DNA from: an uncultured Flavobacterium sp.
GTDB lineage: Bacteria; Bacteroidota; Bacteroidia; Flavobacteriales; Flavobacteriaceae
DNA length: 64,000 nucleotides
Assembly (NCBI GenBank): GCA_937773775.1
Contig: CALJVL010000009.1
Coordinates: forward strand, 124,001 to 188,000
Reading direction: 5' to 3'
Shown here: positions 51,818 to 62,651 of the stretch, one piece after another
How positions within the stretch are numbered: the stretch's first letter is position 1
Layout of the letters: every line of letters starts with the position of its first letter
Position numbers and translations under genes: made by a program
Notes under the pieces: generated by a model
The model's input: only the letters and a program-made list of their open reading frames with translations
Databases searched by the model: none
What the model was told of the DNA's origin: nothing

Positions 51818-52870
51818 TTAGTTTTTTGAAAGAATGGTGTTGATTGCTTTAATCATATCATCCGTACTCGTGTTATTTGTGTCGACCGCTACACTATGAT
51901 TACCATAAGGCTCATATTTATCAATAATAGTAACCGAAAATAAGCCAAGAGTTGGTGTTTTTGAAGCGCTTGCCAAGTGCATCATGCCGCTATCAGCTCC
52001 TACGAAGATATCCGTATTGGCAATAAAGGAAGCTATTTGTCGAATGTCTTTGCTGTAAAATGAAGGCGCTTTGAAACCTATTTGTGAAACATTTTCAACT
52101 GGCAAAAGTTCAATAATATTGTAGTTGTCGTATTCCTTTTTGAGTCTCTCATAGAGTGCGTTCCACCAAATCTCCGAATAGCACTTTTCTCCCGTTGCGA
52201 AAGTAAATAGGCAGATTGTTTTTTTATTTTTATTTATTAGTTTTTCTAACTCAAGTTTGGCCGCCGCAATTTCGGAAGGACTTAACTTAATGTCTAAGGA
52301 TGGCACTAAATTCTTGTTGTTTGGGATTCCACGTTTAGCCAGGTAGCTTCTTAATCCGTATACTGGAGATTTCGCTATGTGTTTGTGATCTGGGTATTTT
52401 AATTCAAAATCAGTCTCTTCATCTCCGTAAAATTTATAATGTGATCTTGTGAAATTTGTAGAAAACCTACCTGATGAAGAGTTTTTTTCCACATTTATAA
52501 CAAGGTCATACTGTTTTTTCTTGAGGGCTAACCAGCCTTTTATGTAGGGAAGTAGGTCGTTAAAGTGTTTTTTTGGCAATTTAATAATGCTATCAATATT
52601 TTGATAGTTTTCAAATATGATAGGAGCTATGTTGCCTTTTACAAATAAATCTATTTTACAGTTTGGAAATGTGTCAGTAACTTCTTGGACAAGTGGTGTG
52701 ATTAATAATTGGTTTCCCAATCTGTGATTGGGTCGAGAAATCAGTACAGTTTTTATGTTGTCCTTATCTATCATTTTTAGGTTTTGATTCATTGAAGAGC
52801 CACTAATTTTTTTAGCCACTCCCTGCATCAAACTCCTTCTGATTACATTTATGTTTTTTAAAATATTCAT
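51818..52870 (-). CDS. Glycosyltransferase family 9 (heptosyltransferase-like)
   Basis: A 350-residue GT-B glycosyltransferase related to ADP-heptose:LPS heptosyltransferases. The N-terminal domain opens with ISRPNHRLGNQLLITPLVQE. The C-terminal nucleotide-sugar domain has FATGEKCYSEIWWNALYERL and the signature NTDIFVGADSGMMHLASASKTPTLGLF. It probably adds a sugar during LPS or surface-glycan synthesis at the inner membrane. No other LPS genes are adjacent. Confidence 0.88.
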   Translation of the reverse strand: MNILKNINVIRRSLMQGVAKKISGSSMNQNLKMIDKDNIKTVLISRPNHRLGNQLLITPLVQEVTDTFPNCKIDLFVKGNIAPIIFENYQNIDSIIKLPKKHFNDLLPYIKGWLALKKKQYDLVINVEKNSSSGRFSTNFTRSHYKFYGDEETDFELKYPDHKHIAKSPVYGLRSYLAKRGIPNNKNLVPSLDIKLSPSEIAAAKLELEKLINKNKKTICLFTFATGEKCYSEIWWNALYERLKKEYDNYNIIELLPVENVSQIGFKAPSFYSKDIRQIASFIANTDIFVGADSGMMHLASASKTPTLGLFSVTIIDKYEPYGNHSVAVDTNNTSTDDMIKAINTILSKN

Positions 52871-55754
<2,884 letters not shown>

Positions 55755-55814
55755 TTTCAATCGAGAACTAAGCTTAAAGGATTGCAATATGCATCTTGAT
55801 GGTTATTGAATAGT

Positions 55815-55848
55815 AAAAGGTGGTCTGGGTAACAGACCACCTTTTTTT
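55815..55848 (+). terminator. Terminator after katG
   Basis: A 13-bp stem (AAAAGGTGGTCTG and its complement), a GGTAA loop and T7. Confidence 0.9.
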
Positions 55849-56018
55849 GTTTTTACTAGTCTATGTCTTTATTTGGTTGTCAAAGAGTAAATTGTGATGT
55901 GTCAATATATTGTTTGTATTATTTGCAATTAGCCTATCGGCTTACCGCGTATTTATTAATAATAAAGTGACCAGTCTATGGGATAAATTACTACATTTAG
56001 CGACTGTAATAATTGCTA

Positions 56019-56630
56019 ATGAATCATTTCGAAGAAACTAAAGGATTATTAAATAATTCCGCTTTATTTTATGTAGTAACTACCAGTATGGATGGCAATT
56101 ATTTGTATGTAAATGACAATTATGCTAACGCATTTTCATCCATACACGGCAATCTTGTTGGACAACCATATCATATTACAATGCATCCGGATGATGTCAA
56201 TACTTGCATAGAAGTTGTTGGTAAATGTTTTGAAAGTCCGACTGAATTATTTCCCGCAACAATTAGGAAACATGATGGGAATAATGCTTATGTGTATACT
56301 CAGTGGGAATATAAAGCTATGTTTGATGATGAAAAGAATCCTATAGGAATATATTGCGTAGGATACAATATAACAAAGTATGTTGCTGAGGAATTAGACT
56401 TGAAAATTGCATATGAAAAGATTGAAAAAAATAGTACTGTATTGGAAAAAATTATTTTTCAACAATCACATCTTATTCGTGCGCCACTTAGCAATATAAT
56501 TGGACTTACGAGTCTTTTAGACAAAACACTATTGGATACTAATACAAGTAATATTTGTGATATGATTTTAGAAAGCTCCAACCAACTTGATGAGGTCATT
56601 AAAAGTATTATAAAGATTGCTAGAAGCTAA
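56019..56630 (+). CDS. Orphan PAS plus DHp-like protein without a kinase domain
   Basis: A 203-residue protein. One PAS domain (about 10-130, YVVTTSMDGNYLYVNDNYANAF) is followed by a helical region that resembles a histidine-kinase dimerisation/phosphotransfer domain with a candidate H-box, IFQQSHLIRAPLSNIIGLTS. It ends at KIARS with no HATPase_c domain, and no further coding sequence follows, so it cannot autophosphorylate. It could accept phosphate from another kinase or dimerise with one. The start is the ATG of MNHFEETK rather than a TTG two codons earlier. Confidence 0.78.
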   Translation: MNHFEETKGLLNNSALFYVVTTSMDGNYLYVNDNYANAFSSIHGNLVGQPYHITMHPDDVNTCIEVVGKCFESPTELFPATIRKHDGNNAYVYTQWEYKAMFDDEKNPIGIYCVGYNITKYVAEELDLKIAYEKIEKNSTVLEKIIFQQSHLIRAPLSNIIGLTSLLDKTLLDTNTSNICDMILESSNQLDEVIKSIIKIARS

Positions 56631-56993
56631 TTTAATCTTCGAATTAATGCTCTGTATCCAAGGTAAAATTATTCTTAAATTACAGTGAATTCAGCAGTAG
56701 TGTTTATAAAGCCTACTTTTATATTTTGAGAGTAATGGTCAACTTTATTTTTATTTTGAAATCTTCCATTCGTAATAATAGTAAATTATAAGTAATGAAA
56801 CGGAGGTTTTATTTATTGTATGTTATTGGTTTCAGATTTTCTATGTTTTTCATTGACCCTCAAAAGATTACTTAAAATTATTACTCTTAAGCGGATTGAC
56901 ACTTTTTTTGGGTAGCCACTATTCTACTTTTATTATTGTCTTGGATTATTTGTTTTAATTCCTATGTGATATCTTCTCTATTAATTACAGCCT
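56631..56993. other. Gene-free AT-rich stretch
   Basis: I see no ORF, hairpin or promoter match worth calling between the PAS protein and the lipocalin-like gene. Confidence 0.45.
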
Positions 56994-57479
56994 CTAATTT
57001 TGACTGAAGGTTAAAAAGTAAGTGATACCATTTTTGTTGCTAAGTTCTTTTAATTCAAAAAAGGCGGTAGATTTTTCAATACTTTCCCAACCATCGATTA
57101 TTTTAGCAAAACGGATAGGGCAGGCAAGTGCTATGTTAAATTTTAAATGAGATATAGCTTTAGTAGTGCTGTTTGCCTCTAGGATGGACCAGGTTCCCTG
57201 ATACGAGTTTGTGCCATCAGTTACTGTTAGCAAGTCATAGGCTCCAAAAGTAAAATTAAATTCATTAAAATTAATCATTTCATTTCGTTCACTTTTCCAA
57301 TAACAACTTATTTCCCAAGCCCCATTAGTCACAATTATTGCAATAATATCTTGTTCGTATAAAGACGTCCTTTCTTGCGCATTAGCGTTAACATCTGGAT
57401 TGTGCTTATCAGTTGGTATTATAGAAAATTTTACCATTACCAATATGGGGTCTAAACTGAATTGTTTTAGGATTTTCAT
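56994..57479 (-). CDS. Lipocalin-like beta-barrel protein, no signal peptide
   Basis: A 161-residue protein whose second half follows a pattern I know from small flavobacterial lipoproteins: a TNGAWEISCYWKSERNEM strand pair, FNFTFGAYDLLTVTDG, NSYQGTWSI, then IIDGWESIEKSTAFFELKEL and ITYFLTFSQN. Those relatives usually start with a lipobox. This one starts MKILKQFSLDPILVMVKF and has no cleavable signal, so it is either cytoplasmic or has lost its leader. No function is known. I chose the start at MKILKQ; a longer frame adds 21 residues. Confidence 0.55.
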   Translation of the reverse strand: MKILKQFSLDPILVMVKFSIIPTDKHNPDVNANAQERTSLYEQDIIAIIVTNGAWEISCYWKSERNEMINFNEFNFTFGAYDLLTVTDGTNSYQGTWSILEANSTTKAISHLKFNIALACPIRFAKIIDGWESIEKSTAFFELKELSNKNGITYFLTFSQN

Positions 57480-57611
57480 AGTTAAATAGTTTAAAAAAGT
57501 TAGTATTTTAACATATTTACTTAAAAACGAAGGCCGGTACATTCAAATTTACGGATTAATAAATATTTATTTGTTAATCCAAAGTCATATTTTTAGATTT
57601 TTTTTTATTTA

Positions 57612-57655
57612 AACAAAACAATCCGATTTGCGAAAGCAGATCTGATTGTTTTGTT
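57612..57655 (-). terminator. Hairpin after lpdA
   Basis: Outer stem AACAAAACAATC / GATTGTTTTGTT and inner stem GATTTGC-GAAA-GCAGATC, 40 nt past the lpdA stop. There is no clean T-run, so it is a moderate terminator call. Confidence 0.6.
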
Positions 57656-57694
57656 GCAGAGACTGTATTGCATCTCTGAAAGGTATTTTGGTAT

Positions 57695-59083
57695 TTACAA
57701 ATGGATAACCTCGCCATAAGCATCAGCCACAGCTTCCATAACAGCTTCACTCATAGTAGGGTGCGGATGTATTGATTTTAGGATTTCGTGTCCTGTAGTC
57801 TCCAGTTTACGGGCTACAATTGCCTCAGCGATCATATCCGTAACCCCGACACCTATCATGTGGCAACCCAACCATTCACCATATTTTGCATCAAAGATCA
57901 CTTTTACGAAACCATCAGGAGTTCCTGATGCTTTTGCTTTCCCTGAAGCAGAGAAAGGGAATTTACCAATTTTCAATTCGTATCCTTTCTCTTTGGCTTG
58001 CTTTTCAGTCAAACCTACTGAAGCAATCTCTGGAGTTGCGTAAGTACAACCCGGTACGTTTCCGTAGTCAATAGGTTCTACATGTAATCCTGAAATTTTT
58101 TCCACACAGTTGATTCCTTCTGCAGAAGCGACGTGAGCCAAAGCTTGGCCTGCTGTAACATCACCAATGGCATAATAACCTGGAATATTCGTTTGATTGT
58201 ATTCGTTTACCAATATTTTATCTTTGTCGGTGGCTATTCCCACTGCTTCCAGACCGATGTTCTCGATATTCGTTTTGATCCCAACAGCCGATAGTAAAAT
58301 GTCTGCTTCCAGTACTACTTCTCCTTTAGCAGTTTTGACATAGGCTTTTACACCTGCTCCAGTAGTATCAATTTTTTCTACAGAGGAGCTGGTCATTATT
58401 TTTACACCTGCTTTTTTCATAGAGCGTTCCATTTGTTTCGAAATGTCTTCATCCTCAACAGGAACAATATTTGGCATAAATTCAACAAGGGTCACCTCTG
58501 TTCCCATTGCATTGTAGAAATGCGCAAACTCTACACCAATCGCCCCAGAACCTACAATAATCATTGATTTGGGTTGCGTAGCTAAAGTCATTGCTCTTCT
58601 GTATCCAATTACTTTTACGTCATCTTGTGGCAAGTTCGGTAACTCACGGGAGCGAGCTCCAGTGGCAATGATGATATGATCTGCACTGTATTCAGTAACT
58701 TTATTGTCTTCGTCTGTAACATCGATTTTCTTACCTGGTTTTAGTTTTCCAAAACCGATTATAACATCAATTTTATTTTTTTTCATCAAGAATTGAACAC
58801 CTTTGCTCATATCACTTGCGATAGTTCTGCTGCGCTGTACAACGGCAGGGAAATCTTTGTCAAAGGATGAAACAGTCAATCCATAATCAGAAGCGTGTTT
58901 TAAGTAATCAAAAACTTGCGCTGATTTTAGTAAAGCTTTGGTGGGGATACAACCCCAATTCAAGCAAACTCCGCCTAAGCTTTCTTTTTCAATTACGGCA
59001 ACTTTAAAGCCTAATTGTGATGCTCTAATGGCAGTAACATATCCGCCTGGTCCACTTCCTAAAACAATGATGTCGTATTTCAT
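57695..59083 (-). CDS. lpdA: Dihydrolipoyl dehydrogenase
   Basis: FAD enzyme (E3) of the pyruvate, 2-oxoglutarate and branched-chain dehydrogenase complexes; it reoxidises dihydrolipoamide with NAD. The 462-residue protein has the FAD loop VLGSGPGGYVTAI, the redox disulfide GGVCLNWGCIPTKALL, the NAD site GSGAIGVEFAHFY, the second FAD motif YAIGDVTAGQALAHVA, and the catalytic His-Glu near HPHPTMSEAVMEA. It is not next to E1 or E2 genes here. Confidence 0.95.
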   Translation of the reverse strand: MKYDIIVLGSGPGGYVTAIRASQLGFKVAVIEKESLGGVCLNWGCIPTKALLKSAQVFDYLKHASDYGLTVSSFDKDFPAVVQRSRTIASDMSKGVQFLMKKNKIDVIIGFGKLKPGKKIDVTDEDNKVTEYSADHIIIATGARSRELPNLPQDDVKVIGYRRAMTLATQPKSMIIVGSGAIGVEFAHFYNAMGTEVTLVEFMPNIVPVEDEDISKQMERSMKKAGVKIMTSSSVEKIDTTGAGVKAYVKTAKGEVVLEADILLSAVGIKTNIENIGLEAVGIATDKDKILVNEYNQTNIPGYYAIGDVTAGQALAHVASAEGINCVEKISGLHVEPIDYGNVPGCTYATPEIASVGLTEKQAKEKGYELKIGKFPFSASGKAKASGTPDGFVKVIFDAKYGEWLGCHMIGVGVTDMIAEAIVARKLETTGHEILKSIHPHPTMSEAVMEAVADAYGEVIHL

Positions 59084-59303
59084 ATTGTGTGTGTGTTTCT
59101 TCGATTAATTGATTTTGCGAATTTAAGGATTTATTCTGTTTTGGGAAAGGTTATAGATTTATTAATTTGAAGGTTTGTTAAGAATTGTGAAAAGTGTAGT
59201 CGCAAAAAAAAATGCATAGAGCTTAAACGGCAAAGTTCAGGGTAAGAAATTAATGCTTCACTGTCTATCCGAAGCTTTTTTTTTTAAGATAATTACCTAC
59301 TAT

Positions 59304-59318
59304 TACTACTACTACTAC
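59304..59318 (+). repeat. Short TAC microsatellite
   Basis: Five perfect TAC units, flanked by imperfect ones, in the gap between lpdA and the ABC exporter gene. Confidence 0.6.
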
Positions 59319-59346
59319 TATCTTTCTATTTTCTCTTCCAGATTCA

Positions 59347-61101
59347 CTAATCAGCTACCGAAAACTGAGAATCATACAAATTCTTGTAATACCCACTTTC
59401 GCGGTTGATTAATTCCTTGTGTGTTCCTTGTTCGACAATCAAGCCTTTGTCCATCACCACAATTTTATCAGCATTCACTATAGTGGCTAATCGATGAGCA
59501 ATCACAATCGAAGTCCGACCTTGTGTAATGGTTTCGGTGGCGCGTTGTATTAACTCTTCTGAATAGCTATCGATAGACGAAGTTGCCTCATCTAGAATAA
59601 GAATACTTGGATTACTAACATACGCTCTCAAGAAAGCGATTAATTGGCGCTGACCAGAGGATAACATTACCCCGCGTTCTTTGACGTCAAAATCATAATT
59701 GTCAGGCAAAGTCATGATAAAGTTATGTACTCCTATCTCTTTCGCTGCAGCCAAGACGTCTTCGCGGCTAATTTCCGGATTATTCAGCGTAATGTTATTG
59801 AAAATGGTGTCGGCAAAAAGGAAAACATCCTGCAGTACCACTGCAATCTGCTTTCTTAGAGAATCCAAAGTGTAGCTTTCTATATTTTGATTGTCGATGC
59901 AAATTTCACCACTATCAATTTCGTAGAATCGGTTCAATAAATTGATAATCGTAGATTTTCCTGCACCTGTAGAACCCACGATGGCAACTGTATCTCCTGC
60001 GTTTACGATCAGATCGATACCCTTGATAACTTCTTCGTCAGGAATATAGCTGAAATGTACATCTTTGAACTTTAGGTTTCCAAGGAAAACGGGTGCTTCA
60101 ATTGTGCCCGTATCCTGAATCTGGTCCTGGGTGTCAATAATGGCAAATACGCGATTCGCGGCAATCATTCCCAACTGCATCTCATTAAATTTATCAGCAA
60201 TCTGACGCAAGGGGTTAAACAGCATTCCGATGAACATAGTGTATGAAAATAAATCTCCAAAAGTGGTAAATGTATCTCCATTCAATATTTTGAGTCCGCC
60301 ATATAGAACAATAAATCCAAGTGTTAGGGACGAAATTATATCGGCAATAGGAAAAAAAATCGAGTTATAGAGAATCGTTTTGATCCATGCCTTTTTGTGC
60401 TTGTTGTTGATGTCTTTAAATTTTTCAGCTTCAATATCTTCCCGATGGAATAGCTGTACAATTTTCATTCCCGTTACTCTTTCCTGCACAAAGGAGTTCA
60501 TATTCGAAATTTGGTTGCGCACATCCTCAAAAGCGACCTGCATTTTGCGTTGAAATATTCGTGTGATAAAGACTAAAACCGGCATGGCAACAATCACAAT
60601 CCAAGTTAATTGCCAGTTCATGTAGAACATGAAAATAAGAACCACAACCATTTTCATTAGATCACTGATAATCATAAACAAGCCTTGGCTGAAAATACGG
60701 GCAATCGATTCAATGTCCGATACAGAACGCGTGACTAGCTGGCCAACTGGAACGAGGTCAAAATATTTCATTCTAAAGCTCAAAAGATGCTTGAATAATT
60801 TAGTTCTAATATCCTTAACAATGTCTTGACCCAGCCAGTTTGCCCAAAAGACAAAGTAAAACTGTGAAAAAACTTCGCATAGAAGAACTACTCCCATTAA
60901 AGTGATGTAAAATAAAAACCCGTCGGGATCTTTAGTCTGGATGTAGTCATCCACTGTTTGCTTCAATAAATACGGGCGTAATGCTGCAAATACGGATAGG
61001 GAAATCGCGAATGCTATAACGCCGTTAAATCGCCATTGGTACGGTTTTGTATACTGTAATATGCGTTTGAATAATCTGGTATCGAATGCTTTTGCTTTCA
61101 T
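59347..61101 (-). CDS. ABC exporter, fused membrane and ATPase domains (MsbA-like)
   Basis: A 584-residue half-transporter that works as a dimer in the inner membrane. Six transmembrane helices (about 15-320) precede a nucleotide-binding domain with Walker A GSTGAGKSTIINLL, the Q-loop, signature MLSSGQRQLIAF, Walker B PSILILDEATSSID and H-loop IVIAHRLAT. The class exports lipids (MsbA), drugs or peptides; the substrate is unknown. It lies directly downstream of truA on the same strand (87-nt gap). Confidence 0.93.
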   Translation of the reverse strand: MKAKAFDTRLFKRILQYTKPYQWRFNGVIAFAISLSVFAALRPYLLKQTVDDYIQTKDPDGFLFYITLMGVVLLCEVFSQFYFVFWANWLGQDIVKDIRTKLFKHLLSFRMKYFDLVPVGQLVTRSVSDIESIARIFSQGLFMIISDLMKMVVVLIFMFYMNWQLTWIVIVAMPVLVFITRIFQRKMQVAFEDVRNQISNMNSFVQERVTGMKIVQLFHREDIEAEKFKDINNKHKKAWIKTILYNSIFFPIADIISSLTLGFIVLYGGLKILNGDTFTTFGDLFSYTMFIGMLFNPLRQIADKFNEMQLGMIAANRVFAIIDTQDQIQDTGTIEAPVFLGNLKFKDVHFSYIPDEEVIKGIDLIVNAGDTVAIVGSTGAGKSTIINLLNRFYEIDSGEICIDNQNIESYTLDSLRKQIAVVLQDVFLFADTIFNNITLNNPEISREDVLAAAKEIGVHNFIMTLPDNYDFDVKERGVMLSSGQRQLIAFLRAYVSNPSILILDEATSSIDSYSEELIQRATETITQGRTSIVIAHRLATIVNADKIVVMDKGLIVEQGTHKELINRESGYYKNLYDSQFSVAD

Positions 61102-61188
61102 TTTTTTTGGAGCTGTTTCCTGCTATTCGTTGCAATCTTCTTGTTTTTTTTAAAGAAAAAACAGGAAGGAATTTCACTGCTATCAGGG

Positions 61189-61929
61189 CTATTTCGTTAT
61201 GTAATCGTAATCAATTTCGGTTAAATATAATCCGTGTGCCGGTACCGAAAAACCAGCCTTATCTCTATTTTTGCCTTCGATTATCAGATTGAAATCGTCG
61301 AGCGTAATTTTGTACATGCCTATGTTGACCAAGGTCCCTACGATAGAACGGACCATATTTCTCAGGAAACGATTTGCCGATATGGTAAATACCAGTTGGC
61401 TGTTTTCTTGTTTCCAATATGCTTCAAAAATAGTGCAGTCAAAGCTGTTCACGTCCGTACTCACTTTTGAGAAACATTGAAAATCGGTATGGTTGAACAA
61501 TAGTTTCGCTGCCTCATTCATCAAGTCGACATCTAGTTTTTGATGAAAGTACCAGCTTTGTTGCATCACAAACGGATCTTTGAAAGTGTTGATGTGGTAT
61601 TCGTAGGTTCTTTTGGTAGCATCAAAACGAGCATGTGCTTCATCAGAAACCAGAATAATATCGTAAACTACAATGTCTTTTGGCAAATAGGAGTTGAGTT
61701 TGTGTACTAATTTCTGAACATCTATAGGAGATTCAAAATCAAAGTGGGTATACATTACTTTGGCGTGAACCCCAGTATCCGTGCGTCCTGCACCCATCAG
61801 GTTGATGTTTGAATTCAACAATATAGATATTGCCTTGTTCATCGTTTCCTGAACAGAGGAAGCGTTAGGCTGGTATTGCCATCCATGATATTGTGTTCCG
61901 TTGTATGCTAATTTTATAAAATACCTCAA
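61189..61929 (-). CDS. truA: tRNA pseudouridine synthase A, TTG start
   Basis: Converts U38-U40 of tRNA anticodon stems to pseudouridine. The 246-residue protein starts with RYFIKLAYNGTQYHGWQYQ right after the initiating residue. The catalytic Asp is in MGAGRTDTGVHA, and the C-terminal half has FRLRNM-like RFLRNMVRSIVGTL. I chose a TTG start codon. Family members begin at exactly this point, and a perfect TATCTTTG box (61956-61949) lies between it and the only upstream ATG. That ATG would add 20 residues and precede transcription. Confidence 0.9.
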   Translation of the reverse strand: MRYFIKLAYNGTQYHGWQYQPNASSVQETMNKAISILLNSNINLMGAGRTDTGVHAKVMYTHFDFESPIDVQKLVHKLNSYLPKDIVVYDIILVSDEAHARFDATKRTYEYHINTFKDPFVMQQSWYFHQKLDVDLMNEAAKLLFNHTDFQCFSKVSTDVNSFDCTIFEAYWKQENSQLVFTISANRFLRNMVRSIVGTLVNIGMYKITLDDFNLIIEGKNRDKAGFSVPAHGLYLTEIDYDYITK

Positions 61930-61948
61930 GTTATTTTTTTTCTGGAAG

Positions 61949-61956
61949 CAAAGATA
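61949..61956 (-). promoter_or_regulatory. -7 box of truA
   Basis: TATCTTTG on the minus strand, 19 nt before the TTG start. It decides the choice of start codon. Confidence 0.55.
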
Positions 61957-62055
61957 CTTATTAATTTTTTTGCGAAGCGGCTGAGACACAAAGTTTGTTA
62001 AGTTTCAAATAGATTTTTTAATTGGAAACTGAATGAGTAGTTTTACAGTTAAATC

Positions 62056-62137
62056 TAGCCCTGATTGACCCCCGGAAATCCTTTTTATCTCTTTTTTTGA
62101 GATAAAAAGATTGGAGTGGAAAGCAGGAAAAAGCTCC
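62056..62137 (-). repeat. Dispersed intergenic repeat, copy C
   Basis: Read on the minus strand it begins AGGAGCTTTTTCCTGCTTTC, passes through a strong palindrome (AATCTTTTTATCTC then GAGATAAAAAGGATT) and ends GTCAATCAGGGCTAG. The ends resemble copies A and B (GCTTTCxxCTxCAATC and CAATCxGGGGC). The central hairpin may also act as a terminator. Confidence 0.5.
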
Positions 62138-62149
62138 TAAAAAAATATT

Positions 62150-62647
62150 TTGAAAAAAATTCTACTCCTTTCAGACACACACAGTCACATAGATGACATC
62201 ATTATAAAGTATGTGGACCAAGCAGACGAAGTGTGGCATGCTGGCGATATTGGTGACCTTAGCGTTACTGACAGCTTGAAGATAAGGAAACCGTTACGGG
62301 CGGTTTATGGTAATATCGACGATGCGACAGCGCGGTTGGAATTCCCGCTGCACAACCGTTTCATGTGCGAAGGTGTCGATGTGTGGATTACACATATTGG
62401 TGGTTATCCTGGTAAATACAATCCTAGTATTAAGGGAGAGATGACCTTAACCCCACCTAAATTATTTATTTGTGGGCATTCACATATTCTAAAGGTAATG
62501 TTCGACAAGAAGCATGATTTGTTGCACATGAATCCTGGGGCTTGTGGCAAAAGTGGCTTTCATCAAGTTCGCACCATGCTGCGTTTCGTGATCGATGGAG
62601 ATAAGATTAAAGATTTAGAGATTATTGAGATAGAGAAACGGGCATAA
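62150..62647 (+). CDS. YfcE-family metallophosphoesterase, TTG start
   Basis: A 165-residue calcineurin-like phosphoesterase that hydrolyses small phosphodiesters with two metal ions. The motifs are in order: LLLSDTHSHID (D-x-H), WHAGDIGD (GD), VYGNIDD (GN), and FICGHSHILK with the late His in MNPGACGKSGFH. The reading frame opens with TTG, encoding the KKILLLSDTHSH start of the family; no ATG is available at that point, so TTG initiation is likely. It is divergent from truA, across repeat copy C. Confidence 0.9.
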   Translation: MKKILLLSDTHSHIDDIIIKYVDQADEVWHAGDIGDLSVTDSLKIRKPLRAVYGNIDDATARLEFPLHNRFMCEGVDVWITHIGGYPGKYNPSIKGEMTLTPPKLFICGHSHILKVMFDKKHDLLHMNPGACGKSGFHQVRTMLRFVIDGDKIKDLEIIEIEKRA

Positions 62648-62651
62648 TTAT

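Noticed and set aside
59253..59285. Terminator hairpin between lpdA and the ABC exporter
   Set aside because: The 5-bp GCTTC/GAAGC stem with T-run is oriented for the plus strand, but both neighbours are on the minus strand.
59304..59318. Phase-variable TAC repeat
   Set aside because: Only five perfect units in an intergenic region, not in a promoter spacer or coding start.
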